From Phycisphaeraceae bacterium (GTDB taxonomy: Bacteria; Planctomycetota; Phycisphaerae; Phycisphaerales; UBA1924), in the NCBI GenBank assembly GCA_019636675.1, contig JAHBXC010000002.1, positions 763,025 to 827,024 of the forward strand: a DNA stretch of 64,000 nucleotides, in the 5' to 3' direction. The notes under the pieces were generated by a model. The model saw only the letters and a list, made by a program, of their open reading frames with translations. It had not been told where the DNA came from and did not search any database. Of this stretch, positions 7,564 through 17,563 are shown one piece after another (positions within the stretch are counted from its first letter, which is position 1; every line of letters begins with the position of its first letter). A program made the translations under genes and the position numbers.

Positions 7564-8700
7564 ATGCTTCGCACGAGCGAACTCGAGTACCTGCTGCCCG
7601 AAGAGCTGATCGCGACCCGCCCGGCGTCGCCCCGGGACTCGGCGCGCCTGCTCGTGGTCGACCGGGGAGACCCAGAGCGGCGCGAGGAGGCGCACGTCGC
7701 GGATCTCGCGAGGTATTTCCGCGAGGGGGACCTGCTGGTGTTCAACGACTCGCGGGTGCTGCCTGCGCGTCTCTCTGGGGTCCGACGCTCCACCGGCGGG
7801 GTTATCGGGGGCCTGTTCCTCGTGGAACACGCGCCGGGTCGCTGGGAGGCGCTGCTGAAAAGCAACGGGAAGCTGCGCGCCGGCGACGAGATCGACCTGC
7901 TCGGTGCGCACAGCGAGCGATCTGGCGTGACGCTGACCCTTCTCGATCGCGCCGAGGAGGGCTGGCTCGTCGACGCGCGCGATGAGACGACCGGCGGCGC
8001 GCGCACCGCGGCGGAACTGCTCGCCCGGGCCGGCGCGACGCCCCTGCCGCCCTACATCCTCAGCGCACGCAGGCAGCGCCACGAGACGATCGACGACGAT
8101 CGTGATCGCGAGTGGTACCAGACGATCTACGCGCAGGAAGAACGCGCCGGCAGCGTCGCCGCCCCGACGGCGGGACTGCACTTCACCCCGGCGCTGCTCG
8201 ACCGGCTGGCGTCCATCGGTGTGCGCACCGAGCGGGTCACGCTGCATGTGGGCGCCGGCACCTTCAAGCCGGTCGAGGTCGAGGTCGTCGAGGAGCACCC
8301 GATCCACGCGGAATGGGCCGAGACCCCGGCGCGCACGCTCGCGGCGGTCCGCGAGACCCGGGCGTCCGGGGGGCGGGTCGTCTGCGTCGGCACGACGGCG
8401 GCGAGGGCGCTCGAATCGGCGCGCGAGGACGAGTCCGATCCCGCGCGAGGGTGGCTGGGCGAGACCCGGCTCCTCATCACGCCCGGCTACGAGTGGAAGC
8501 GTCTCGACGGGCTGATGACCAACTTCCACCTCCCGAAGTCCACACTCCTCGCGATGGTCGGAGCGATTTTCCCGGGCGGCGTGCGCGACCTCCTGCCCGT
8601 GTACGAGCACGCGGTCCGAGAGCGGTTCAGGTTCTTTTCCTACGGCGACGCGATGCTGGTCCTCCCGGGCGCGTTCGCCGGGCCTTCGGGCGGGCGATAA
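7564..8700 (+). CDS. queA: tRNA preQ1(34) S-adenosylmethionine ribosyltransferase-isomerase
   Basis: QueA makes epoxyqueuosine at the wobble position of GUN-anticodon tRNAs by transferring the ribosyl group of S-adenosylmethionine. The 378-residue product has the family's hallmarks: YLLPEELIATRPASPRDSARLL at the N-terminus, FNDSRVLPARL near residue 60, and LMTNFHLPKSTLLAMVGA near the C-terminus. ATG 7564 is chosen over 7555 and 7492 because the conserved N-terminus begins there. It is transcribed alone, with 191 bp before murE. Confidence 0.93.
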   Translation: MLRTSELEYLLPEELIATRPASPRDSARLLVVDRGDPERREEAHVADLARYFREGDLLVFNDSRVLPARLSGVRRSTGGVIGGLFLVEHAPGRWEALLKSNGKLRAGDEIDLLGAHSERSGVTLTLLDRAEEGWLVDARDETTGGARTAAELLARAGATPLPPYILSARRQRHETIDDDRDREWYQTIYAQEERAGSVAAPTAGLHFTPALLDRLASIGVRTERVTLHVGAGTFKPVEVEVVEEHPIHAEWAETPARTLAAVRETRASGGRVVCVGTTAARALESAREDESDPARGWLGETRLLITPGYEWKRLDGLMTNFHLPKSTLLAMVGAIFPGGVRDLLPVYEHAVRERFRFFSYGDAMLVLPGAFAGPSGGR

Positions 8701-8891
8701 TCCCCCGGACGCGACGCCGGGGCGTGGAAACGCCTGTCAAGCGAGCGGCGCGCGAGACGAGGGTACGGCGAGGGTTTGGACCGCCTTTCGGGGGCGGCGC
8801 GGGTGCGTGAGCCGGGCAGACCCGCGGCCACAGAAATCCGCGCAGGACGGCGGCCCGGCTCTCCGATACAACCTGTGAGGGAGGATCCGTC

Positions 8892-10550
8892 GTGCAGGTC
8901 GTCGGCGCCACGCACAACTCAACGCAGGACACGCTCGCGAGCGGACGCTCGCTCGTCGCGCTGTGCGCCGGGGTCGCATCCATCGAGGGCGTCCCCGACC
9001 TGGCCGTCACCGGCGTGACCGATGACAGCCGGCGCGTCGTGCCCGGGATGGTGTTCGTCGCGAAGCGCGGCGCGCAGGCCGACGGGGCCGCGTTTATCCG
9101 CGACGCCGTGTCGCGCGGCGCGCTGATCGTCGTCGCCGAGCGGAGCGCGACCGTCCCGCACGACATCGGCGTCCCGACGGTCCGTGTCGACTCCGCCGCC
9201 GATGCGCTCGCGACGCTCGCGGAACGCTTCCACGGCGAGCCGAGCGCCGCGCTGACAACCATCGGCGTGACGGGAACCAACGGCAAGACGACCACCACGC
9301 ACCTCATCAAGCAGCTCCTCGAAGCGGGCGGCGTGCGCACCGGCGTCGTCAGCACCTGCGCGATCGAGGCGGGCGGGCGCGACTCGCTCGCCAAGGCGAC
9401 GCAGACGACCCCGGGCGCCGCGGAACTCTCCGAACGGCTCGCGGCGATGCGCGACAAGGGTTGCGCCGCCGCCGTCGTCGAGACGAGCAGCCACGCGCTC
9501 GAGCAGAAGCGCGTCGCGGCGATCCGCTACACGATCGCCGTCTTCACGAACCTCACGGGTGATCACCTCGACTACCACGGGACGATGGAGCAGTACGCGT
9601 CCGCCAAGGCGCGACTCTTCGCGACGCTGCCCCACGAAGGATGGGCGATCGTCAACGCCGACGACGCGTGGGCGCCCGCGATGCTCCGCAACTGCCGCGC
9701 GCGCGTCATCGCGTGCGCAGCGGCACGGTCAGGCAGGGGCCCCGCGCATCTCGACGCACCGGTTGCGCACGAGGCGAGTGTCGAGACACTCGGTATCGAC
9801 GCCGGGCGGATGCGCGCCCGCTTCGACGGGCCCTTCGGCTCGTTCGAGGCGCGACTGCCCCTCGTCGGCGAGCACAACGCGATGAACGCGCTGCAGAGCG
9901 CGTGCGCCGCGTGGTGCGCCGGCGCGACGCGCGACGACATCGTGCGTGCGCTCGAGGGCGCCGCCGCGCCACCCGGGCGTCTCGAGCCGGTCACGCGCGC
10001 TCCGGGCGTCGCCGAGCCGTTCGGCGTGCTCGTCGACTACGCCCACACCGACGACGCGCTCGGGCGCGCCCTCGCGGCGGCCCGGTCTCTCGTCGCCGTC
10101 GGCGCGTCGCTCCGCGTCGTGTTCGGCTGCGGCGGCGATCGCGATCGCACCAAGCGACCCCGGATGGGGCGCGTCGCGGGCGACCTCGCCGACGTGGTGA
10201 TCGTCACCAGCGACAACCCGCGCACCGAGGACCCGGATGCGATCGTGGCGCAGGTCGTCGCGGGGGTCGACGCGTCCAGGCGCGATCGGGCGCGTGCGAT
10301 CGTCGACCGGCGACTCGCGATCCACGAGGCCATCCGCGACGCCCAGCGCGGCGACGTGGTGCTCATCGCCGGCAAGGGGCACGAGGATTACCAGATCCTG
10401 CCCGACGGGAAGGGCGGGACAGTGACGCGTCACTTCGACGACCGCGAGGTCGCGCGCGACGCGCTGATCGAACGATTCGGCGACGCCCGCGAGGTCGAGG
10501 CCAAGGCGCCTCCCGGCGCGGTCGGGTCCGCCAGGGGGAACGAACTATGA
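8892..10550 (+). CDS. murE: UDP-N-acetylmuramoyl-tripeptide synthetase (MurE)
   Basis: MurE adds the third residue to the peptidoglycan stem peptide in the cytoplasm. The 552-residue protein has the Mur ligase three-domain layout: an N-terminal UDP-binding domain, the ATP site GVTGTNGKTTTTH at about 125-136, and a C-terminal domain with SDNPRTEDP near residue 440. The DNPR motif is the one known to select meso-diaminopimelate rather than lysine, so meso-DAP is the predicted substrate. Translation starts at GTG 8892 after GGAGG. Its stop overlaps the murF start (ATGA). Confidence 0.95.
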   Translation: MQVVGATHNSTQDTLASGRSLVALCAGVASIEGVPDLAVTGVTDDSRRVVPGMVFVAKRGAQADGAAFIRDAVSRGALIVVAERSATVPHDIGVPTVRVDSAADALATLAERFHGEPSAALTTIGVTGTNGKTTTTHLIKQLLEAGGVRTGVVSTCAIEAGGRDSLAKATQTTPGAAELSERLAAMRDKGCAAAVVETSSHALEQKRVAAIRYTIAVFTNLTGDHLDYHGTMEQYASAKARLFATLPHEGWAIVNADDAWAPAMLRNCRARVIACAAARSGRGPAHLDAPVAHEASVETLGIDAGRMRARFDGPFGSFEARLPLVGEHNAMNALQSACAAWCAGATRDDIVRALEGAAAPPGRLEPVTRAPGVAEPFGVLVDYAHTDDALGRALAAARSLVAVGASLRVVFGCGGDRDRTKRPRMGRVAGDLADVVIVTSDNPRTEDPDAIVAQVVAGVDASRRDRARAIVDRRLAIHEAIRDAQRGDVVLIAGKGHEDYQILPDGKGGTVTRHFDDREVARDALIERFGDAREVEAKAPPGAVGSARGNEL

Positions 10551-12064
10551 GTGTCTGGTCAATCGATTGGATGGCGAGCGCCAGCGGCGGTCGCCTGATC
10601 AAGCGTCCCCGAGGTGTTTCGCTCAGCGAGCCCGTCGTCTCCGGCGTGGGCGTGGACACGCGCACCATCGCCGAGGGCGAGGCGTTCATCGCGCTGCGAG
10701 GCGAGCGGTTCGACGGGCACGGCTTCGTGGGCGAGGCCGTCGCCCGGGGTTGCCCGGTGGTCATCGTCGAGCGCGAGAGCGCCGTCGCCGACCTGCCGGA
10801 CCACGTCGCGGCGATCCGGGTGCACGACACGCGCGCCGCGCTGACGAAACTCGCGCTCGCGCACCGGTCGTTGCTCGCCGGGACGCGCGTGATCGCCGTC
10901 ACCGGATCGAACGGCAAGACCACCACCGTGCGATTTCTCGACGCCGCGCTGCGCGTCGCGATGAAGGGCTCGTCCAGCGCCAAGTCCTTCAACAACGACG
11001 TGGGCGTCCCGCTGACGATCCTGCGCGCCAAGCCCGGCGACGGGTTCCTCGTCTGCGAGGTCGGCATGAACTCGCCCGGCGAGATCGCGCCGCTGGCGAG
11101 GATGATCGAGCCGGACGTCGCGGTCATCACGGGCGTTGGTCGCGCGCACTTCGAGGAGTTCGGCTCGCTCGGCGCGATCGGTCGCGAGAAGGCGAGTCTG
11201 CTCCAGTTCCTTCGCCCCGGCGGCGTGGCGGTGATCAACGCGTCGTGCGAGGAGCACCTGGGCGAAGCGGTGCGCACCGTCGCGAACCTCGTGCGCGTGG
11301 GCGACGCGCCCGGCGCCGACCTGCGCCTCGCGGACATCGCCCACGAGGACCGCTCCGGCCAGACCTGGCTTCGATTCGACCTCCACGACAGCGCCGGCTC
11401 GCGATCGCTGGCAGCCCCGACGCCCGGCGTGCACAACGCGTCCAACGCGGCGCTCGCCGTCGCCGTCGCTCGCCTGCTGGGCGTCTCCGACGACGACATC
11501 GCTCGCGGCGTCGCGGCGGTCCGCCCGCCCGATATGCGCATGCAGCGCTGGCGCATCGGCGAGGTCGATGTCTACAACGACGCGTACAACGCGAGCCCCG
11601 AATCGACCGACGCCGCGATCCGCACCTTCTGCGACCTGGCGAAGAGCGCCTCCCGGCGCGTCGTCGTGTTCGGCGACATGCTCGAGTTGGGCGACCACGG
11701 GCCCGACGCGCACCGCGAGGTCGCCGACACCATCCTCGTCGCCGGGGAGGGGACTTTCGGCGGGCCGGTCGACGCCGTCGTCTGCGTGGGCGAGTTGGCG
11801 CTGTTCACCGCGGAGCGGCTGCTGCGCGAGTGGGACGAGTCGCGCATCTCGATGTTCCACGAGGCGCGCCCGGAGGTCGCCGTGACGATCGCGAAGGCGT
11901 TCAAGCCAGGCGACGCGGTGCTCCTGAAGGGCTCGCGCCGCATGAAGCTCGAGACGATCGAGCAGGCGCTGCGCGACCTCGTCGACAACAGGCACACCCC
12001 GACGGACCGCGTCCCCCGCCAGGTGGTGGGGGGGCGCCCCGACCCGCTCGCGTCGGCCGGCTGA
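10547..12064 (+). CDS. murF: UDP-N-acetylmuramoyl-tripeptide:D-alanyl-D-alanine ligase (MurF)
   Basis: MurF attaches D-Ala-D-Ala to complete the cytoplasmic pentapeptide precursor. The 505-residue product carries the ATP loop AVTGSNGKTTTVRF near residues 118-130, the SFNNDVGVPLTIL and CEVGMNSPGEI motifs typical of MurF, and VYNDAYNASPES near residue 345. ATG 10547 overlaps the murE stop by four bases, so the two ligases are translationally coupled. A longer frame runs upstream inside murE and is not used. Confidence 0.95.
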   Translation: MSVWSIDWMASASGGRLIKRPRGVSLSEPVVSGVGVDTRTIAEGEAFIALRGERFDGHGFVGEAVARGCPVVIVERESAVADLPDHVAAIRVHDTRAALTKLALAHRSLLAGTRVIAVTGSNGKTTTVRFLDAALRVAMKGSSSAKSFNNDVGVPLTILRAKPGDGFLVCEVGMNSPGEIAPLARMIEPDVAVITGVGRAHFEEFGSLGAIGREKASLLQFLRPGGVAVINASCEEHLGEAVRTVANLVRVGDAPGADLRLADIAHEDRSGQTWLRFDLHDSAGSRSLAAPTPGVHNASNAALAVAVARLLGVSDDDIARGVAAVRPPDMRMQRWRIGEVDVYNDAYNASPESTDAAIRTFCDLAKSASRRVVVFGDMLELGDHGPDAHREVADTILVAGEGTFGGPVDAVVCVGELALFTAERLLREWDESRISMFHEARPEVAVTIAKAFKPGDAVLLKGSRRMKLETIEQALRDLVDNRHTPTDRVPRQVVGGRPDPLASAG

Positions 12065-12133
12065 CGCCCCTGTGCAGGCGGGCGGGCGATTGAGTCGATA
12101 CGCTGCGCTCCCACGCATGGAGGCGCACGCGCG

Positions 12134-13306
12134 ATGCTCTACAACCTGCTCGACGCGACACGAGGTTGGCTGATCGAGACGGGGCTGCACCGTTACTTTC
12201 AGGTTTTCGATCAGATCACCTTCCGCGCGCTGCTCGCGGGCGTCATCGCGTTCTTCCTCGTCGTCGGGTTCGGCAGGCCCGTGATCGGGTACCTGACGCG
12301 AAAGAAGATCGGCGACGCCGGAATGACCGACGCCGCCGCCCTTCAGGCCGCCGCCGCCAGCAAGAAGAACACCCCGACGATGGGGGGCGTCCTCATCGCC
12401 GGCGCGATCGCGGTCTCGACGCTGCTGCTCGCCGATCTCACCAACCGCTACGTCATCATGGGCCTGCTGGCGCTGCTCTGGCTGGCGGCGCTGGGCGGGG
12501 CGGACGACTGGCTCAAGCTCACCGGCGCCAGCCGCAAGGGCGGGTCGCGCCAGGGGCTCTTCGCGTGGGAGAAGCTCGTCTTCCAGCTCGGGCTCGGCCT
12601 GCTGCTGGGCTACTTCTCCTACAACGCGGGCGACAGCGGCGTGGGCAAAGACCTGGCCCACGTCCTCAACATCCCCTTCCAGAAAACCTACGAGAGCCGG
12701 GGAGGCGAGCTCAACGACGGGCTCTTCTACCTCAACCGCTGGTCCTACATGATCCTCATGACGCTGATGATCGCCGGCATGTCCAACGCGGTGAACATCA
12801 CCGACGGCATGGACGGGCTGGCCGGGGGGATCACCGCCGCCGTCAGCATCGGCCTCACCGCCCTGTGCATCGTGGCCGGGTGGGAGGCGATCTCGCAGCA
12901 CCTGCTCATGCCCTATGTCCCCGGGGGCGAGGAACTGGCGGTGATGGCCGCCGCGATGGCCGGCGCGTGCCTGGGCTTCCTGTGGTGGAACTGCGCTCCG
13001 GCGAGCGTTTTCATGGGCGACACCGGCGCGCTCTGCCTGGGCGGGCTCCTGGGGTATATCGCCGTCGTCGTGCGCCACGAGCCCCTGATCCTGCTCATGA
13101 GCGGCGTGTTCCTGCTCGAGATCGGCAGCGTCGCGATGCAGGTCGGCTATTTTAAGGCCACCAAGGGCAAACGCATCTTCCGCTGCGCGCCCTACCACTG
13201 GCACCTGCACATGGGGGGCTGGAGCGAGCAGAAGATCGTCGCGCGACTCTGGATCGTCACCATCGTGCTCGTCGTCGCGTCGCTGCTGACAGTCAATATC
13301 AGGTGA
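12134..13306 (+). CDS. mraY: phospho-N-acetylmuramoyl-pentapeptide transferase (MraY)
   Basis: MraY transfers the muramyl-pentapeptide to undecaprenyl phosphate, forming lipid I. The 390-residue protein is polytopic (about 10 helices) with the family motifs KNTPTMGGVLI near residue 76, GADDWLK near 117, NAVNITDGMDGLA near 217 and ASVFMGDTGAL near 294. The usual HHH cluster before the last helices reads APYHWHLHMGGWSEQKI, a variant in which histidines are kept but spaced by aromatic residues. It follows murF by 69 bp and is the last gene of this cluster. Confidence 0.95.
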   Translation: MLYNLLDATRGWLIETGLHRYFQVFDQITFRALLAGVIAFFLVVGFGRPVIGYLTRKKIGDAGMTDAAALQAAAASKKNTPTMGGVLIAGAIAVSTLLLADLTNRYVIMGLLALLWLAALGGADDWLKLTGASRKGGSRQGLFAWEKLVFQLGLGLLLGYFSYNAGDSGVGKDLAHVLNIPFQKTYESRGGELNDGLFYLNRWSYMILMTLMIAGMSNAVNITDGMDGLAGGITAAVSIGLTALCIVAGWEAISQHLLMPYVPGGEELAVMAAAMAGACLGFLWWNCAPASVFMGDTGALCLGGLLGYIAVVVRHEPLILLMSGVFLLEIGSVAMQVGYFKATKGKRIFRCAPYHWHLHMGGWSEQKIVARLWIVTIVLVVASLLTVNIR

Positions 13307-13310
13307 CGGA

Positions 13311-13338
13311 AGGCACGAGGCACGCGGCACAAGGCACA
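13311..13338. repeat. tandem heptamer repeat (AGGCACG-like x4)
   Basis: Four consecutive 7-bp units AGGCACG, AGGCACG, CGGCACA, AGGCACA begin four bases after the mraY stop. A matching array lies on the other side of the MATE gene at 15050-15077. Confidence 0.65.
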
Positions 13339-13477
13339 CGGGGGGAAGACGGCGCCCCGGGGCATGTGCGCAGCACCGAACCGGGTCTGGCGCAATCGCG
13401 CCACGAAACCCGCGTACCCCTGCTGGCAAGCCCCAGCACCCGACCCACCCCGCGCTACCATCGACCCGGAGGTTGTT

Positions 13478-15046
13478 GTGAGTCAGCCGACGGCGGGGAA
13501 CCCCGAGCCGCAGCCCAAGCCGGAAGAGCCCGCCGCGCCCGTTCGCGTCAGGTCGCCGCGCGCGCCCGTCAAACGACTCACCGACGACGGGCGACTGACC
13601 AGCGGCAAGCTCGCCGGGCTCACCATGTGGGGCGCGATCTTCACGCTCTCCTGGCCCATCTTCCTCGAATCGCTCATGAACTGGCTCGTCGGCGCCGTCG
13701 ACACGGTCCTCTCCGCCGGGCTCAGCGTCGCCGCCGCCGACGCGATCGCGGGCGGCGCCTACATCAACTGGGCCATCTCGCTCGTGGGCATGTCGATCGG
13801 GGTGGGCACGACCGCCGTCGTGGCGCGCAGCGTGGGCAAGGGCCGACAGGCCGCCGCCGACGCGGCGCTGGGACAGAGCGTGCTGCTCAGTCTCCTCGCC
13901 GGCGCCCTCACAGGCCTGCTCGTCTGGCTCACCTGCCCCTGGCTGGCGACCCTGCTCCGTCTGGACCCCGAAGCGACGCGCAACTTCGTCGTCTATCTGC
14001 GCGTCCTCGCGTGGGGCGTGCCCGGCATCACGCTGCTCGCGACCGGCATCGCCGCCTGTCGCGGCGCCGGCGATTCGCTCCGCCCCCTCCTCGTGATGGC
14101 CGTGCTCAACATCATCAACGCGGTCGTCAGCTGGGTCCTCGCCGGCGTCGACATCGTGCGCGCCAACCTCGTCGATGGGGAACTCGTGCAGCGCACGCTG
14201 CTCCACAACCCCTTCGGCATCAACATGGGCGTCAGCGGCATCGCCTGGGGCACCGTCGTCGCGTGGTGGCTCGGCGCCTTCGCGATCGCCGCCCTCCTCG
14301 TCAGCGGCAAAAGCGGCATCAGACTCCGGCGCCGGCGCCTGCGCTACGACCAGGTCACCACCGTCCGCATCGCGCGCCAGGCCTTCCCGAACTTCCTCGA
14401 GATGGTCGGGATGTTCGTCGGCAACTTCCTCGTCGTCATGATGGTCGGCTGGATGGCGCTCCCGGGCCTGCTCGGCGCCCACATCGTCGCCATCCGCATC
14501 GAGGCGATCAGTTTCCTCCCCGGCTTCGCCATGTCGATCGCGTCCGCCACGCTCGTCGGGCAGTACCTCGGCGCAGGCAGCCACAAACTCGCCAACCGCA
14601 GCGTCTGGGCGTGCACCTGGATCACCGCGGCGTTCATGGGCCTCATGGGCATCGCGTTCCTCACCGTCCCGGTGCTCATCACCGGCCTCTTCACGCCCCA
14701 GGCGGCGCACCTCGAGTACACGCCCAAGCTCCTCATCATCGCCGGCATCATCCAGATCCCCTTCGGCGTGGGCATGGTCTTCCGCTCTGCGCTGCGGGGC
14801 GCCGGCGACGCCAAGGTTGTCATGTGGCTCACCTGGATCACCACCTGGGGCGTGCGCCTCCCCTTGGCCTTCCTGCTCTCGGGCGTCGATCCGCCGCCGA
14901 TCTTCGGCATCCAGTTCGAGAACCCCTCGCCCTGGGAGGGCGGCCTCGTCGGGCTGTGGTACGGGCTCGCGATCGAGCTCGTCGTCCGCTGCGCCGCGTT
15001 CATGGGGCGATGGCTGCAGGGGTCGTGGAAGAATATGAGGGTGTGA
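13478..15046 (+). CDS. MATE family multidrug/toxin efflux transporter
   Basis: A 522-residue protein with a 45-residue proline-rich cytoplasmic leader and then about 12 transmembrane helices in two MATE-type bundles. FTLSWPIFLESLMNWLVGAVDT at the first helix and ISFLPGFAMSIASATLVGQYLGAG in the second half are characteristic of the NorM/DinF-like group. It probably exports a cationic or amphiphilic compound using an ion gradient. GTG 13478 is preceded by CGGAGG five bases upstream; upstream in-frame ATG at 13364 is rejected because it lacks a ribosome site. Heptamer repeat arrays flank the gene on both sides. Confidence 0.88.
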   Translation: MSQPTAGNPEPQPKPEEPAAPVRVRSPRAPVKRLTDDGRLTSGKLAGLTMWGAIFTLSWPIFLESLMNWLVGAVDTVLSAGLSVAAADAIAGGAYINWAISLVGMSIGVGTTAVVARSVGKGRQAAADAALGQSVLLSLLAGALTGLLVWLTCPWLATLLRLDPEATRNFVVYLRVLAWGVPGITLLATGIAACRGAGDSLRPLLVMAVLNIINAVVSWVLAGVDIVRANLVDGELVQRTLLHNPFGINMGVSGIAWGTVVAWWLGAFAIAALLVSGKSGIRLRRRRLRYDQVTTVRIARQAFPNFLEMVGMFVGNFLVVMMVGWMALPGLLGAHIVAIRIEAISFLPGFAMSIASATLVGQYLGAGSHKLANRSVWACTWITAAFMGLMGIAFLTVPVLITGLFTPQAAHLEYTPKLLIIAGIIQIPFGVGMVFRSALRGAGDAKVVMWLTWITTWGVRLPLAFLLSGVDPPPIFGIQFENPSPWEGGLVGLWYGLAIELVVRCAAFMGRWLQGSWKNMRV

Positions 15047-15049
15047 AGA

Positions 15050-15077
15050 AGGCATCAGGCAAGAGGCACGAGGCACG
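15050..15077. repeat. tandem heptamer repeat (AGGCACG-like x4)
   Basis: Units AGGCATC, AGGCAAG, AGGCACG, AGGCACG start three bases after the MATE stop codon, in the same orientation as the array at 13311-13338. Confidence 0.65.
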
Positions 15078-15091
15078 GGGAAGAGACGATG

Positions 15092-15120
15092 GGTGGCGTG
15101 GTACGGCGCAGCCGTGCCGC
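15092..15120. repeat. dispersed palindromic repeat, copy 1
   Basis: GGTGGC precedes an imperfect palindrome with arms GTGGTACGGC and GCCGTGCCGC around a GCA loop. The first 27 bases recur exactly at 28345-28371. Confidence 0.7.
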
Positions 15121-15146
15121 GAGGATCGACAGAAGGAGCGTTCGCA

Positions 15147-15662
15147 GTGACACAGTCGCGTTCGTTCAGCATCCGAGAAGCAACCGACGCGGATCTCCCG
15201 GCGATCTTCGAGATCTACAACCGGCACGCGCTCCACGGCGTCGCGACCTTCGACACCCAGCCGCGCACGCTCGCGACGCACGCCGATTTCCTTCGCAAAC
15301 GCGCGCCCTCCCACCCGGTCGTCGTCGCGGTCGACGACGACGGCGCCGTGCTCGGCTACGCGTCGCTCTCGAGCTGGAGCGACAAGTGCGCCTACGCGCG
15401 CGCCGCCGAGTTCTCGGTGTACGTGCGCGACGACGCGCAGGGGCGCGGCGTGGGGCGAGCCCTCGCCGAGGAGATATTCCGTCGCGGCCCCCGGGGCGGC
15501 GTGTTCGTCGCCCTCTCACGCATCGCGATCGCGCCCGAGACCGAGCCCAGCGTGCGCCTGCACGAAAGACTCGGCTTCGAGCGCATCGGCGTCCAGCGCC
15601 GCGTGGGCGAGAAGTTCGGGCGCATCCTCGATGTGCTGTTGATGGAAAAGCACCTGGACTGA
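15147..15662 (+). CDS. GNAT family N-acetyltransferase (PAT-like)
   Basis: A 171-residue GCN5-related acetyltransferase. The acetyl-CoA loop is seen as VYVRDDAQGRGVGRAL near residues 90-105, and the N-terminal IREATDADLPAIFEIYN and HALHGVATFDTQP pattern resembles the phosphinothricin/methionine-sulfoximine acetyltransferase subgroup. The acyl acceptor is not predictable. GTG 15147 has GAAGGAG nine bases upstream; a frame starting at 15093 would read through the palindromic repeat and is rejected. Confidence 0.85.
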   Translation: MTQSRSFSIREATDADLPAIFEIYNRHALHGVATFDTQPRTLATHADFLRKRAPSHPVVVAVDDDGAVLGYASLSSWSDKCAYARAAEFSVYVRDDAQGRGVGRALAEEIFRRGPRGGVFVALSRIAIAPETEPSVRLHERLGFERIGVQRRVGEKFGRILDVLLMEKHLD

Positions 15663-15678
15663 GCCGGGCGCTCCCCAG

Positions 15679-16473
15679 TCACGCCCCGATGCGCAGCCGG
15701 TCCGCCAGCGGCGCCGGCAGGCCGGCGTCGGCGATCTTGCGCATCGTCGCGTCGAGGTCGTACGACACGCGACGGATCTGCACGGTGCGCGCTGTCGTGT
15801 CGAGGATCGCGTACGACGCGTCGGGGTTGCCGTCGCGGGGCTGGCCGACGGCGCCGGGGTTGACGATGAAGCGGGCCGCGCCGTTTGCGGGGCCCTCGGG
15901 CAGGCGGATCGCCGCCTCGGCCGCCAGGTGGTGCCCTCGGACGACCTCGCGAGGGGCGTCCGGCCCGTTGCCGGCGAGCACCAGCGAGGGCTGCTTCACC
16001 AGCGAGAACGCCGAGGGGATGTGCGTGTGCCCGACCGCCGCGAAGGGCCCCCGGAACGCGTCGAAGGTGCGCTTGGCGGCTTCGGGCGAGTAGAGGTACT
16101 CCCACCGGTCCGGACCGAGCGAGGCGTGCGCGATCGTGAGCCCGTCCACGCAGTCGGCCAGCGGCCAGTCGGCGATGGCGCGCCGGTGCAGGCCCGAGAG
16201 GTCGCTGCGCGCGAAAAGAATCGCGGCCTTGGCGCGCTCGTTAAAGCGGTCCAGGGGCGAGTCCGAGAAGACCGCTTCGTCGTGGTTGCCCAGCACGACC
16301 GCGTCGCAGCAGTCGTAGACCAGCTCGACGCACGCCGCCGGGTCGGGGCCATAGCCCACCACGTCGCCCAGGCAGAGCGTGTGGTCGACGTCGACGCGCG
16401 ACAGGTCGTCGAGCACGGCCTCGAGGGCCTCGAGGTTGGCGTGGATATCGGCGAGGAGGGCGAAGCGAGGCAT
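15679..16473 (-). CDS. metallophosphoesterase (calcineurin-like)
   Basis: A 264-residue protein with all five calcineurin-like metal and phosphate motifs in order: LLADIHAN at 6-13, LCLGDVVGYGPDP at about 33-45, VLGNHDEAV at about 60-68, a mid-domain histidine region, and AVGHTHIPSAF near 147-157. A further NPGAVGQPRDG segment is typical of the YfcE/diadenosine-tetraphosphatase-like branch. The substrate could be a phosphodiester or nucleotide. It is convergent with the GNAT gene. Confidence 0.87.
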   Translation of the reverse strand: MPRFALLADIHANLEALEAVLDDLSRVDVDHTLCLGDVVGYGPDPAACVELVYDCCDAVVLGNHDEAVFSDSPLDRFNERAKAAILFARSDLSGLHRRAIADWPLADCVDGLTIAHASLGPDRWEYLYSPEAAKRTFDAFRGPFAAVGHTHIPSAFSLVKQPSLVLAGNGPDAPREVVRGHHLAAEAAIRLPEGPANGAARFIVNPGAVGQPRDGNPDASYAILDTTARTVQIRRVSYDLDATMRKIADAGLPAPLADRLRIGA

Positions 16474-16690
16474 GGTCAGGGACCCTGCTGCCTTGAAGGC
16501 GGCGAGGGGTGCGTACGGGGCGTCGGGTCTGGACGGGTGTGCGGCGGGTGTTCGGCAGGAACCCCGCCGGGGCGGGGAAGTATCGGTCAGAATGAGGCGT
16601 CGGTGCGACGGAAGTTGGCCAAAGGTTCCGTGTGGTTCGTGAAGGGCTCGGGGTGATTCCGCCCCGGGCGGATATCTGGATGCGCGAACG

Positions 16691-16723
16691 AAGAAACCCC
16701 GTCGCGTGCTTGACGCTCCGGGG
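16691..16723 (-). terminator. rho-independent terminator after infC
   Basis: On the minus strand a hairpin with CCCCG/CGGGG outer pairs and a GCGTC/GCG inner part is followed by TTTCTT. It lies 33 bp past the infC stop. Confidence 0.65.
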
Positions 16724-16755
16724 CTGAAAAGGTCGTTCGGGATGCCGGGAAGGCG

Positions 16756-17547
<792 letters not shown>

Positions 17548-17550
<3 letters not shown>

Positions 17551-17563
17551 GTGTGTGCTCCTT
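17548..17563 (-). promoter_or_regulatory. infC ribosome site with AUC start codon
   Basis: AAGGAG (17563-17558) is followed by seven bases and ATC (17550-17548) in frame with IF-3. The strong Shine-Dalgarno with a non-canonical codon is the arrangement used for IF-3 autoregulation in other bacteria. Confidence 0.7.

Noticed and set aside
10559..15172. A minus-strand open frame of more than 1,500 codons across murF, mraY and MATE
   Set aside because: It is antisense to well-supported Mur and MATE genes and is a GC-rich shadow with repetitive Asp/Arg/Gly composition.
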